From Anaeromyxobacter terrae (GTDB lineage Bacteria > Myxococcota > Myxococcia > Myxococcales > Anaeromyxobacteraceae): a stretch of 64,000 nucleotides of DNA. The position numbers and the translations under genes are program-made. A model generated the notes under the pieces. It did not search any database, was not told the DNA's origin, and worked only from the letters and a program-made list of their open reading frames with translations. This document shows, in pieces, positions 15,028 through 23,139 of the stretch (position 1 is the stretch's first letter; every line of letters begins with the position of its first letter). Location: assembly GCF_022690685.1 (NCBI RefSeq), contig NZ_JALCYY010000031.1, positions 1-64,000 of the forward strand, read 5' to 3'.

Positions 15028-16680
15028 ATGCCAACCGCCAGAGGGGGCGCCCCGGCGGGCGCCGGCGCGCACGCCGCGCCCGTCACGCCGGCCGCGGGGC
15101 GCGCGTACGAGGCGCCCGAGATCCTGTCGCTGCTCGCCGCGCCGCACGTCGGCCACCGCGAGGTGCCGCGCGCCCGCCAGATCTTCGTCAACCGGAACCT
15201 CCGAATGGACAAGATCGAGCTCGTCGGCTTCGACATGGACTACACGCTCGCGATGTACCACCTGCAGCAGCTCGAGGAGCTCGCGTTCGGGATGACGCTC
15301 GCGCGCATGATCTCGGCGCTCGGGTACCCGCAGCAGCTCGGCGCGCTCCACTACGACCCCGCCTTCGTCATCCGCGGGCTCGTGATGGACAAGCTGCACG
15401 GCAACATCTTCAAGATGGACCGCCACAACCACGTGGGCCGCTGCTACCACGGGCGCCGCCCGCTGCCGCACGAGGAGCTCCGCCGCCTCTACCGCGACGA
15501 GAAGGTCCACCTCTCCTCCCCGCGCTTCGCCTGGATCGACACGCTCTTCGCGCTGCCGGAGGCGAGCCTGTTCGCCGGGATCATCGAGCTCCTCGAGGGC
15601 GAGGGGCAGACCATCGACTACGAGAAGCTCTGGGCGGACATCCGCGAGTCCATCGACACGGTGCACCGCGACGGCACGCTCAAGGCGGAGGTGAAGAAGG
15701 ACCTCCCGCGCTACCTCGTGAAGGACCCGGAGCTCGGGCCCGCGCTCCACAAGCTCCGCTCCGGCGGGAAGAAGCTCTTCGTCCTCACGAACTCGCTCTG
15801 GGACTACACCGACGCGGTGATGTCCTACGTCCTCGACGGCGTCCTCCCCGAGTACCCGAGCTGGCGGAACTACTTCGACGCGGTGGTGACCGGCGCGGCG
15901 AAGCCGGCGTTCTTCTCCGAGCGGCGACCGCTCTACGCGCTCGCGCCGGACGGCGCGCGCGCGGGCGAGGCGACCTCCATCGAGCGCGGCCGCTGGTACG
16001 AGGGCGGCGATCTCCCCACGCTCGAGCGGCTCATCGGCATCGGCGGCGACCGGGTCCTCTACGTCGGCGACCACATCTACGGCGACATCCTGCGCTCGAA
16101 GAAGAGCTCGCTGTGGCGCACCTGCATGGTCGTCGAGGAGCTCGAGCCCGAGCTCGCCTGGCTCGAGAAGAACCAGGACGCGCTCGCCGAGATGGCGCGG
16201 CTCGAGGCGCTGCGCGTCCGGATCGAGGACGAGATCTCGGTGCACCGCTCGGCCCTGAACGCGCTCGACCGGCGCCTCGACCGCGTGGGCGACCCGGCCG
16301 AGCGCGAGCGGCTCGAGGCCACGCGGCGGCGCGACAAGGCCGAGCTCGAGGTGCTCCGCCGCGCCCGCCGGGACGCGGACGAGCGAGTGCACGAGCTCGA
16401 GCGCGCCCTCGAGGAGGGCTTCAACCCGTACTGGGGGCTCACGTTCAAGGAAGGACACGAGAACTCGCGCTTCGCCGAGCAGGTCGAGAACTACGCGTGC
16501 GTGTACACGAGCCGCGCGTCGAACTTCGTCTTCTACTCGCCGATGCAGTACTTCCGCTCGCCGCGCGCCGCGATGCCGCACGAGCTCGCCGCCGCGACCC
16601 GTATGTCGCCCTGGGGCGACGAGCACGGCGCGCCCCTCGCCGGCGACCGCCCGTCGCGGGTGTCGAAGGCGTCGAAGTAG
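15028..16680 (+). CDS. HAD-family 5'-nucleotidase (cN-II-like, HAD-IG)
   Basis: A 550-residue HAD phosphatase related to cytosolic purine 5'-nucleotidase (cN-II), which hydrolyses IMP/GMP. Motif I is GFDMDYTLAMYH with the nucleophile and acid Asp residues; motif II is FVLTNSLWDYTD; motif IV is YVGDHIYGDILRSKK. After the HAD core there is a long charged helical stretch around residues 380-460, followed by the conserved end with NPYWGLTFKEGHENSRFAEQ. Length matches the bacterial cN-II-like group. The ATG at 15028 is preferred to a TTG at 14989. A GC-rich hairpin follows the stop. Confidence 0.85.
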   Translation: MPTARGGAPAGAGAHAAPVTPAAGRAYEAPEILSLLAAPHVGHREVPRARQIFVNRNLRMDKIELVGFDMDYTLAMYHLQQLEELAFGMTLARMISALGYPQQLGALHYDPAFVIRGLVMDKLHGNIFKMDRHNHVGRCYHGRRPLPHEELRRLYRDEKVHLSSPRFAWIDTLFALPEASLFAGIIELLEGEGQTIDYEKLWADIRESIDTVHRDGTLKAEVKKDLPRYLVKDPELGPALHKLRSGGKKLFVLTNSLWDYTDAVMSYVLDGVLPEYPSWRNYFDAVVTGAAKPAFFSERRPLYALAPDGARAGEATSIERGRWYEGGDLPTLERLIGIGGDRVLYVGDHIYGDILRSKKSSLWRTCMVVEELEPELAWLEKNQDALAEMARLEALRVRIEDEISVHRSALNALDRRLDRVGDPAERERLEATRRRDKAELEVLRRARRDADERVHELERALEEGFNPYWGLTFKEGHENSRFAEQVENYACVYTSRASNFVFYSPMQYFRSPRAAMPHELAAATRMSPWGDEHGAPLAGDRPSRVSKASK

Positions 16681-16707
16681 GCGGCCCGCGTGCGGCGGAG
16701 GGCCGCC
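16680..16707 (+). terminator. GC-rich hairpin after the nucleotidase gene
   Basis: A perfect 8 bp stem (16680-16687 with 16700-16707, arms GGCGGCCC and GGGCCGCC) begins on the last base of the nucleotidase stop codon. There is no T-run, so if it terminates it may act with Rho or as an mRNA end stabiliser. Confidence 0.4.
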
Positions 16708-16746
16708 GTGTCCGCGGCGCCTCCGCCACCGCGGCGGCTGCGCCGC

Positions 16747-16775
16747 TTGACGGTGCCGGGCGCTGCGCATACACC
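16747..16775 (+). promoter_or_regulatory. Predicted promoter of the tRNA-Sec gene
   Basis: TTGACG at 16747-16752 is a good -35 element. A weak -10 (TACACC at 16770-16775) lies 17 bases away, placing the start near 16782, directly before the mature tRNA 5' end. Confidence 0.4.
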
Positions 16776-16782
16776 CTTGCGC

Positions 16783-16878
16783 GGCAGAGCGTCCTAGGCT
16801 GGTGCCGGGCCCGGTCTTCAAAACCGGTGGATGGTGCTGAGAGGCGCTGTTGGGGGGTTCGATTCCCCTGCTCTGCCG
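16783..16878 (+). tRNA. selC: Selenocysteine tRNA (anticodon UCA)
   Basis: A 96-base tRNA with the special features of tRNA-Sec. The acceptor stem is eight base pairs (GGCAGAGC at 16783-16790 with GCTCTGCC at 16870-16877). The anticodon stem is CCGGT/ACCGG and the seven-base loop CTTCAAA carries TCA at 16818-16820. A long variable arm (about 16830-16850) folds into a stem of about eight pairs including wobbles with a GAGA loop. The T arm has the canonical GGTTCGATTCC loop region, and 16878 is the G discriminator. The gene implies that the organism makes selenoproteins; selA, selB and selD are not in this window. Its 3' end is the integration site of the island that follows. Confidence 0.93.
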
Positions 16879-16880
16879 TT
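16857..16880 (+). repeat. Left attachment site repeat (attL, inside tRNA-Sec)
   Basis: The 24 bases from the T-loop through the discriminator of tRNA-Sec and two bases beyond are repeated exactly at 24978-25001. This copy belongs to the intact tRNA gene. Confidence 0.85.
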
Positions 16881-17208
16881 TCGTGTCTTTTCGTTCAAGT
16901 CCTCGTTGTTCAACGGGATTTCCGACGAATTCGGCCCAGACACTGAGTACGCTGTGACGGTAACTGTGACGGTCCGAAATCAGGCCCACTCGGCAGCCAA
17001 CCCACTGAATTTGCTGCTCTCCCAACGCATACAGCTGGGGAGTTTCGTTCAAACGTAATTCGTCTTCCGAACTTCACTCGCAAAACCTGAACCGTCGGTC
17101 CCCAGTCAGAGCGCCAGGGTATACGCGCCAGTCACGGACTGTGAAGAGAGGGCACGCGACCGCGCACGTGCGGCGGTCGATCCCTCGGAAAGACCGCGGA
17201 GGGATCCC
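16881..17208. other. Gene-free left end of the island
   Basis: Between the tRNA and the first island gene no supported coding sequence is seen. It is comparatively AT-rich. A short open frame running out of the tRNA gene has no ribosome binding site and no family resemblance. A paired CTGTGACGGT motif lies at 16952-16973, and a GGAGGG ribosome binding site for the next gene lies at its right end. Confidence 0.6.
16952..16973 (+). repeat. Paired CTGTGACGGT motif near the island's left end
   Basis: CTGTGACGGT occurs twice, separated by AA. Nearly the same pair occurs in inverted orientation at 24844-24861 near the right end. Mirrored paired motifs close to both attachment sites resemble arm-type recombinase binding sites; the function is inferred. 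Confidence 0.45.
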
Positions 17209-19488
17209 GTGACCGACGGGACTGCTGGACAGGCTGCACCCTGGCGTCGGCGCGTGAACTTGGCGCGCGCCGCGGCTTCTCGCGCGCTCGCCCGGGCTAC
17301 TGCTCGGGGATGGTTAGCTTGGTATCGCCTTCAAGCGCGAATATCTGTCGTGAAGCAGCGCGACGCTGCGAAGGCAACCTCGTTGATCCTTCTCGCGGCG
17401 GTCGCGCTCAGCGTCCTGGTGTTGCAGAGATTTCGGGTCCACCTGGATGCTTACTTCGCTGCCGACCAGCGTTTCGCGGTTCTGCAAAACGTCCTGGTTG
17501 CTGTCGGGAGTGCGCTCATCGGCGCCGCCGCCATCGCGTTCGCGCTGATCGTGTTCGCGGTTCAAGTGAACATCGAGCGCATGCCGCACGCCATGTTCCG
17601 GCGATTAAGTTCCGATCGCGGGCTACTGGGTTCATTTCTCGGCGCGTTCAGCCTCGCGATTGGGATCGCCTCGGCAGCCCTTCTTTTCGACAGGCGGTGG
17701 CTGACGGTCATGACACTTGGAGCAGGCTGGGCGACGCTTCTCATCCCGGCCCTCCTGCTTTACGCCTACAACCGGGCGCTCCGCCTCGTCGCGCCAACAC
17801 ACCACCTCCAATTCGTTGTTGCGGATGCCACTCGGAGTCTGAGTGATTGGGCCCGCCGTGCATCTCGAGCGGCGCCTCTCTTCGAGACTCCTGAAGCCGA
17901 GCGGCCCCCGCTGCGGATGAAGCACGATCACGCGGCGACCACATTCTTCCGACTGAACGCACACTGGACGGCTCGCGCCCTCGACGATTTGCGGTATGCA
18001 GTCTCGTTCGCCCGCCGGTACGTTGAGCGTCGGGACCATTCAGCTGCACGAGACGCGCTGACAGCGGCTGTCGCGATCAACGCGGCTTATATCCGAGCCA
18101 AGGGTAAGACCTTCTACCCAGTCGTCCCATTCTTCGATCATCCGCTCGCCGTAGATGGATTCATCAACGAAACGCTGGAGCAACTTCGTCAGGAGATCAG
18201 CGCAGCGACTGCACGACAGGATGAGCCTGCGGTCGAGATCATGATGCGGTGCATGTCGGACTTGGCTCGGCTCTACACGAACATCGACTACGGCACCGAA
18301 GGGGCATCCAGGTACCATTCCGTTCTCGCTGCTGGATACCTGAGCGGCGCCCTCGAAACCACCATCCAGCGTGAGTTCACAGACGTCGCGATGGAGGGTG
18401 TGCGCCTGCTCGGCGCGACCGGGCAGGCATTGCTGAGTCGCGGGAACTCCGCCGACGCCGACCACATCATCAGCAAGATCGCCTCAACAGCCGGCGCCAG
18501 TTTCGGGAGAGAGAGCACACGCCCGGTCGTTCGAACGTGCGTGGAGGAACTGTCGAAGCTCGCCGTGACAGTCCTCGTGAGTCGATCGCCCGACCCGAGA
18601 CACATCGCGGCCGCGGTCACGCAGGCCGTGTATCGCGTCGCGCTCATCGTCTTGACGCTGCCTGCTCATCCGCTCAGCGACCCGCACGGACAACACCTAG
18701 ATCCGTACTTCTCCGCATCAAGTGCGACTGCGCTGCCGAAACAACTAACGGATCTCGGCAACCAGCTCATCGAAGCTAAGCCAGATAACATTTCGGCGCG
18801 CGACGTCATCCAGAACGTCCTGGTATGGGCGGAAGGCCTGGAGGACGCGCACCGCGACTTGCTTATTGCGGCGGTGAAGTCACGAAGCATCTTCGCCCTC
18901 TCCCTCGTTCAGTCGTCGAACCAGATCGCGCGAGTGCTTTTCGCCCTGACGAGAGCGCCAGCAGCCAGAACTGAAGCGAAGTCGGCGTTGGAGCAGGCAG
19001 CTCTCGGACTCATCGCAGGGTGGTCGTGGGTCCCGGCTGACCGAGAGACGGTCGGGTTTGTGGAGTCGTTCAGGGTCGCGGATCACCTCTTCGAGGTCGC
19101 GATGGAGGCCCACCTCCGGGGCTGTTCGGACGCGGCACTTCGCGCTCTCGACGTTCTCCTCGGCTGGGGCTTCCAGGCCAGCCAACATAATATCGGCCTC
19201 GGCAGCTTCGAGAGCTCACTCATGGCCACCGTTGCCTTCACTCTAGCGACGAATGGCGACATGAAGCGGCAGTTGGCCAATATCGTCGTGCGGCTTGGGA
19301 AGGCGGACGCCCCCGCGCAAGACATGAGGAGGCGCGCAGCGCGCGAGATCAGCGAGCGCGCCGCGTCCGCTCGCCGGAGAGGGTATTCACTCTCGGCGAT
19401 TGACCAAGTCCTCATGGAACTCGATCCCGCTGCGGTGCATGCGGCGGTAGACGCGTTGGCCAAAGTGCTGACGGGGGCAGCGCCGTGA
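17209..19488 (+). CDS. DUF2254-like membrane protein with long helical cytoplasmic part
   Basis: A 759-residue protein. Four transmembrane segments lie at about residues 57-74, 95-119, 140-160 and 165-187. The stretch FALIVFAVQVNIERMPHAMF, followed by the SDRGLLGSFLGAF line, resembles DUF2254 membrane proteins. The remaining 570 residues are soluble and strongly helical, with repeat-like Ala/Leu-rich helices, and resemble no family I know. The GTG start at 17209 has GGAGGG eight bases upstream. It is the largest island gene and is less GC-rich than the chromosome, consistent with transfer. The role is unknown; an island cargo function such as defence or stress response is possible but unproven. 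Confidence 0.75.
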   Translation: MTDGTAGQAAPWRRRVNLARAAASRALARATARGWLAWYRLQARISVVKQRDAAKATSLILLAAVALSVLVLQRFRVHLDAYFAADQRFAVLQNVLVAVGSALIGAAAIAFALIVFAVQVNIERMPHAMFRRLSSDRGLLGSFLGAFSLAIGIASAALLFDRRWLTVMTLGAGWATLLIPALLLYAYNRALRLVAPTHHLQFVVADATRSLSDWARRASRAAPLFETPEAERPPLRMKHDHAATTFFRLNAHWTARALDDLRYAVSFARRYVERRDHSAARDALTAAVAINAAYIRAKGKTFYPVVPFFDHPLAVDGFINETLEQLRQEISAATARQDEPAVEIMMRCMSDLARLYTNIDYGTEGASRYHSVLAAGYLSGALETTIQREFTDVAMEGVRLLGATGQALLSRGNSADADHIISKIASTAGASFGRESTRPVVRTCVEELSKLAVTVLVSRSPDPRHIAAAVTQAVYRVALIVLTLPAHPLSDPHGQHLDPYFSASSATALPKQLTDLGNQLIEAKPDNISARDVIQNVLVWAEGLEDAHRDLLIAAVKSRSIFALSLVQSSNQIARVLFALTRAPAARTEAKSALEQAALGLIAGWSWVPADRETVGFVESFRVADHLFEVAMEAHLRGCSDAALRALDVLLGWGFQASQHNIGLGSFESSLMATVAFTLATNGDMKRQLANIVVRLGKADAPAQDMRRRAAREISERAASARRRGYSLSAIDQVLMELDPAAVHAAVDALAKVLTGAAP

Positions 19489-19765
19489 CGTGCCGGCTCA
19501 AATCTCGTTCGTGGCGAGTTCGCACCCAGAGCCCGGCTGGCGAGAAGTAACCACCCGAGGAACGACGTGTTGACGGCCCCGGTGTTGGCGGCGTGGCGTG
19601 ACGCCGACCGGGCAGGAAGGCGTCAGCTCAGTGGTCGCGCGGTGCGCCGATGCAGCAGTGGCTCACGGTCGTGCAGCGGAGGTCGGCGACAACCGGAAGA
19701 CGAATCGCGCAGCAGAGGCCATCACGCTATCTCTCGGGAACTTCGCGGGCGGCAACATCATCGCC

Positions 19766-20152
19766 CTAGAGTGCCTTTCCATTGATGACCTGGATATCTA
19801 GCGAGAGCACATCAAGGTCATGAACGCAGCCGAGGTTGACCCGATAGTCCCCCGGCCTTGCGGGTCCTTGATAGTCGGGTGGCACGGAGGCCACCGTGCT
19901 GAACGGGAATATGCCGCAGGTGCGGCAGAAGAAGTGGTTCACGTTCTTGTCCCCGAACTGATACAGGGCTAGGCGCTCTTCACCTTCCACCTCGACATCC
20001 GATGGGCGGAAGTAGTTCGAGGACATGACCGCCCCTTTGCGGATGCAGATGGAGCAGTTGCATCTTCGGCCGCTCGTGATCTCCTCGCAAGTGAACGTGA
20101 AACGGATGGCCCCACAATGGCAACTGGCACTGTAGGTTCTCGGTGTCGTCAT
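19766..20152 (-). CDS. GFA/CENP-V-fold family protein
   Basis: A 128-residue protein of the glutathione-dependent formaldehyde-activating (GFA) fold. Its zinc-binding cysteines are visible in order: SASCHCGAIRFTF, then RRCNCSICIRKGAV, then HFFCRTCGIFPFST. These are the two zinc centres of the family. Family members include S-hydroxymethylglutathione synthase, but most GFA-fold proteins have unknown substrates, so the enzyme activity is not claimed. The ATG at 20152 is preferred; an upstream in-frame start adds eight residues of no clear value. It is a lone gene inside the selC island. Confidence 0.82.
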   Translation of the reverse strand: MTTPRTYSASCHCGAIRFTFTCEEITSGRRCNCSICIRKGAVMSSNYFRPSDVEVEGEERLALYQFGDKNVNHFFCRTCGIFPFSTVASVPPDYQGPARPGDYRVNLGCVHDLDVLSLDIQVINGKAL

Positions 20153-20554
20153 GTTCGTTCCTCGTCCCGCGACCAAAGCCGCCGAGAGTCAGCACGCACA
20201 GCCACACCAGCGGGAAGCCGGCTGGCGAATGTCATCTGACGGGCCATTGATGTGTCCGACACTCCAGATTCCTGGGTCCACCTCCGGACTTAACCGTACG
20301 GATGTCCCCAAGGATCTTTCGGGAGGCATTGGCTTCGCCAAGTCGTCGAGAGTTTCGGGGTACTGCCCGACCTCGCCCTTGTACAGGGTGGATGCAGTTC
20401 TCGATCATCTGCATGTCCGTCTTTGCCTGGCTGATCGCGTGGTACCGCCGCAGAGCAGCGCGCAGCTGGCGAGCAGCGCCATAGAGACAGGTAGCCTTAT
20501 ACGGGCCGGGCACACTGACATCCAACGATCATACCGCTTCGCCGTCGGCCCGGA
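20153..20554. other. Gene-free stretch between GFA gene and IS66 unit
   Basis: No convincing coding sequence, RNA or clear repeat is seen here. Short open frames on both strands lack ribosome binding sites and family resemblance. The left terminus of the IS66-type element should fall in its last part, but an inverted repeat matching the right side was not found by eye. Confidence 0.5.
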
Positions 20555-22039
20555 TCAGGCCGACGGCTCGCGTTGTGGTGGCGTCCAGTTGTGCGGCAGC
20601 AGTACGTCGATGCGCGCGGCCGGGTGCGTCTGCACGCGGAGCAGGACGTCCGCGAGGTACGCCACTGGGTTCACGTCGTTCGCCTCGCACGTCGCGATGA
20701 GCGAGTAGAGGCCGGCCAGGTTCTCGCCGGCCTCGTCGTGCCCGACGAAGAGAAAGTTCTTCCGCCCGAGCGCAGCGACGCGGAGCGCACGTTCCGACGC
20801 GTTGTTGTCGACCGGCAGGTGCGGGTCGATGAGGAACAGCGTAAGCGCGTTCCACTGCCCGAGCGCATAGGTGATCGCCTCGCCCATCGGGCCGCGTGGC
20901 GGGTGCCTTGGGCGCTCGGCGTCGAGCCACACCTTGAATTCGTCCATCACCGCACGGCTGCGGGTCTGCCGCATCGCGAGGTGCTGTGGCGTGCCCAGGA
21001 GGTCCGCATCGAGAGCGGCGCGCTCGATCCGGTAGACCTCGAGGATGAAGTCCATCGCGCGCTTCGCGGCGTCGGGAGCCGCTGACTGCGCGTCGAAGAA
21101 CTTGCGCCGGAGGTGCGCGAGGCAGCCGGCGCGCTCGCGGCAACCGGGAAGCGTGACCTTGTTGTAGCCGGAGTAGCCGTCGACGAGCAGCTTGCCGATG
21201 GTGTCGGAGAGCACGCGCACCGGCGTCTCGCCCGAGCGGCTCCGCGAGAACACGTACGCGATGATCTCCTTCTCGGCCTCCTCGCGCGCGATGAAGCTCC
21301 AGAGCCACGCGGTGCGCGTCTTGTCCTTCGCCTGCACGCGGTGCGTGGTCTCGTACGCGAGCACGATCTCCTTCTCGGCGACGAGTTGTAGCAGCCGATC
21401 CGAGAGCGGCTTCGTGAGCTCGGCCGTGCGGTGGAAGAGATCGCCGAGCGTCGAGTCGTTCACCTGCACGCCGACGCGCCGGTACGCCTTCGCCTGCCGA
21501 TGCAGAGGCAAGGAGTCGGCGCACTTCGAGACCACGACCTGCGCCATGAACGTCGGGCCGAAGCGCGCCTTGTCGTAGACCTTCTCCGGCCCGTCGGCGG
21601 TCACGATGCCCTCGCCGCAGCGACAGCGGAGCTTCTCCTGGATGTGGAGCTGACGCTCCACCATCGCCGGTACGAGCTCGTACAGCTCCGTAATCGCGCC
21701 GGCGCCGAGCGGCGTGAAGTCGCGCCCGCCGCAGCTCGGGCAGACCCTCTGGTCGTCGCGGACCTTGTGCTCGATTTTCCGGGTGACGAGCTGGCGCTTC
21801 TTCTCGGCGTTCTCGCGCCGCGTCTGGAGCGCCGCGAGCCGGTCGGCCTCTGCGCGCGCGGGATCGCGGAGGGCCTCCGCGACTGGCGGCATCTTCTCTG
21901 ACCGCTTCCCGAAGACGTGGCGCTGTAGCGCTTCGAGCGTCCCCTTCATCGACGCGAACTGCTCGCGCATCTCGCGGAGGTCGCCTTCGAGCGCCTCGGC
22001 CCGCTCGCGCCATTCGCAGCGATGATCGTCGCCACCCAT
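20555..22039 (-). CDS. tnpC: IS66 transposase (TnpC)
   Basis: A 494-residue transposase, near the usual length of about 510 for the family. An N-terminal coiled-coil region leads to RHVFGKRSEKMPP, the line typical of TnpC. Zinc-binding cysteines follow in VCPSCGGRDF and CRCGEG. The RNase H-like DDE core includes VDGYSGYNK and the CLAHLRRKFFDAQ motif, with the final Glu region around LPVDNNASERALR. The C-terminus YLADVLLRVQTHP followed by LLPHNWTP is the IS66 C-terminal mini-domain. It would catalyse transposition of the element with TnpA and TnpB. Confidence 0.93.
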   Translation of the reverse strand: MGGDDHRCEWRERAEALEGDLREMREQFASMKGTLEALQRHVFGKRSEKMPPVAEALRDPARAEADRLAALQTRRENAEKKRQLVTRKIEHKVRDDQRVCPSCGGRDFTPLGAGAITELYELVPAMVERQLHIQEKLRCRCGEGIVTADGPEKVYDKARFGPTFMAQVVVSKCADSLPLHRQAKAYRRVGVQVNDSTLGDLFHRTAELTKPLSDRLLQLVAEKEIVLAYETTHRVQAKDKTRTAWLWSFIAREEAEKEIIAYVFSRSRSGETPVRVLSDTIGKLLVDGYSGYNKVTLPGCRERAGCLAHLRRKFFDAQSAAPDAAKRAMDFILEVYRIERAALDADLLGTPQHLAMRQTRSRAVMDEFKVWLDAERPRHPPRGPMGEAITYALGQWNALTLFLIDPHLPVDNNASERALRVAALGRKNFLFVGHDEAGENLAGLYSLIATCEANDVNPVAYLADVLLRVQTHPAARIDVLLPHNWTPPQREPSA

Positions 22040-22053
22040 CCACGATCGTCAGA

Positions 22054-22455
22054 TCATGTCGGGGGCGGCTTGTCCATGGGGCGAGTGCCCTGACGATCCA
22101 CCTGGGATGGGGGCGTCCAGTGCTCGGGGCGGCGGACGCGGCCGAAGTCGATCCCGTCGAGCAGCATCGCGAGCTGCGTAGCGTCGATCTCGACCGCCAT
22201 CGACGAGGCGTCCATGTGCGGGAGCTTGAACTGGCCGCGCTCGAGCCGCTTGTAGATGAGCACGAAGCCGCCCTTGTCCCAGGTGAGGATCTTCGCCCGA
22301 TCGCAGCGCCGCGACACGAACACGAAGAGGTGGCCCGAGTACGCGTCCTTCTCGAGCTCCTCCTGCACGATGGCCATGAGACCGTCGATGGACTTCCGCA
22401 TGTCGATCGGTGTCGAGCCGATGAAGATGCGGACCGACCGCGGGATCGTGATCAC
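22054..22455 (-). CDS. tnpB: IS66 accessory protein TnpB (Orf2-like)
   Basis: A 133-residue IS66 Orf2-like protein. The family lines RIFIGSTPIDMRKSIDGLMA, LFVFVSRRCDRAKILTWD and GGFVLIYKRLERGQF are all present. It is required with TnpA and TnpC for IS66 transposition in studied elements; its biochemical role is not settled. Start is a GTG six bases after the tnpA stop; it ends 14 bases before tnpC. Confidence 0.93.
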   Translation of the reverse strand: MITIPRSVRIFIGSTPIDMRKSIDGLMAIVQEELEKDAYSGHLFVFVSRRCDRAKILTWDKGGFVLIYKRLERGQFKLPHMDASSMAVEIDATQLAMLLDGIDFGRVRRPEHWTPPSQVDRQGTRPMDKPPPT

Positions 22456-22461
22456 GCTGAG

Positions 22462-22845
22462 CTACAGCGCCGCGGCGAGAGCTCGGAGATAGCCGACGTC
22501 CGTACCGGCCGGGAACCGCACGCGCGTGCCGGAGGGCAGGGCGAGCTCGAGGAGGTCGTCGGCGCCGGCGGCGACGAGCGCCCGCCGCGACTCCGTCGCG
22601 GACGCCACCACGCGCACCGGCACGAGACGCGAGCCTCCAGGTTCAGCGGCTCGCGCAGGGGCTTGACCCGACGACTTCGTCTCCTCCGCGACGAGCGGCC
22701 GAGACTCCTTCCGCAGCCGATAGAGCCAGTTGCGCAGGTTGCTGAAAGAGACGCCACGCTCCGTCGCGAACTCGCGCTGCGTCAGGTCACTCGACTCGAA
22801 GTCCGCGACGAGCTTCACCCACCGCGCCCGCTCCTGGTCGTCCAT
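22462..22845 (-). CDS. tnpA: IS66 accessory protein TnpA
   Basis: A 127-residue protein with an N-terminal helix-turn-helix (LTQREFATERGVSFSNLRNW) and a C-terminal beta hairpin (LELALPSGTRVRFPAGTDVG). This layout is standard for IS66 TnpA (Orf1), which probably binds the element's ends. It is the promoter-proximal gene of the three-gene IS66 unit and has the ATG start expected for it. Confidence 0.9.
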   Translation of the reverse strand: MDDQERARWVKLVADFESSDLTQREFATERGVSFSNLRNWLYRLRKESRPLVAEETKSSGQAPARAAEPGGSRLVPVRVVASATESRRALVAAGADDLLELALPSGTRVRFPAGTDVGYLRALAAAL

Positions 22846-22969
22846 GTGTCTCCTCCGCGTTGAGACCGCGGAGGATCACGCGGGCGGACGGCCGCTGCTA
22901 CACGGGGTCCGTCGGGCGGTTACGGCGAGAAACGTCTGCCGTATCGGCTCATCGTTTCGGCCGTACGAC

Positions 22970-23130
22970 GTCCCGTAGCCGATCCAACCAGAAGGCGGCG
23001 CCAACACGTCCCTGGGAAAGCGGGCCGGCAGGTTCTTCCAACCGTTTAGACAAAATGACCCACGCGTCGAAACACTCGCGATCATCCGCTCGAGGTCGCC
23101 CCCGCGACGACGCTCGGGCGCCCGTGTGCC
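22970..23130 (-). pseudogene. Decayed IS5-type transposase fragment, copy 1
   Basis: Read on the minus strand this gives pieces of an IS5/IS427-type transposase N-terminal part: RGRPRADDRECF, then in another frame GWKNLPARFP, then FWLDRLRDVVRP in a third. It is clearly homologous to the longer copy at 24492-24851 (same order, same strand), but has frameshifts and a deletion of about 30 bases. It is a dead relic immediately downstream of the ATPase gene. Confidence 0.7.
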
Positions 23131-23139
23131 CGCACGAAT

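Larger units (their letters stand above)
20540..22923 (-). mobile_element. IS66-family insertion sequence (tnpA-tnpB-tnpC, intact frames)
   Basis: Three genes in the order tnpA, tnpB, tnpC on the minus strand, the full set of a classical IS66 element. All three frames are open and of normal length, so the element may be active. Ends are approximate: a possible right terminus is the GGGCGGTTAC at 22914-22923, since IS66 ends start with GTAA when read inward. The matching left end was not resolved. Confidence 0.8.

Noticed and set aside
16680-16707. Intrinsic terminator after the nucleotidase gene as a firm call
   Set aside because: The stem is good but no T-run follows, so it is kept only as a low-confidence hairpin.
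16831-17058. Short open frame leaving the tRNA-Sec gene
   Set aside because: It starts inside the tRNA, has no ribosome binding site and no similarity to known proteins; read as non-coding island end.
20232-20525. Possible 97-residue gene between GFA and IS66
   Set aside because: No ribosome binding site, atypical composition and no recognisable family; other frames are equally open.
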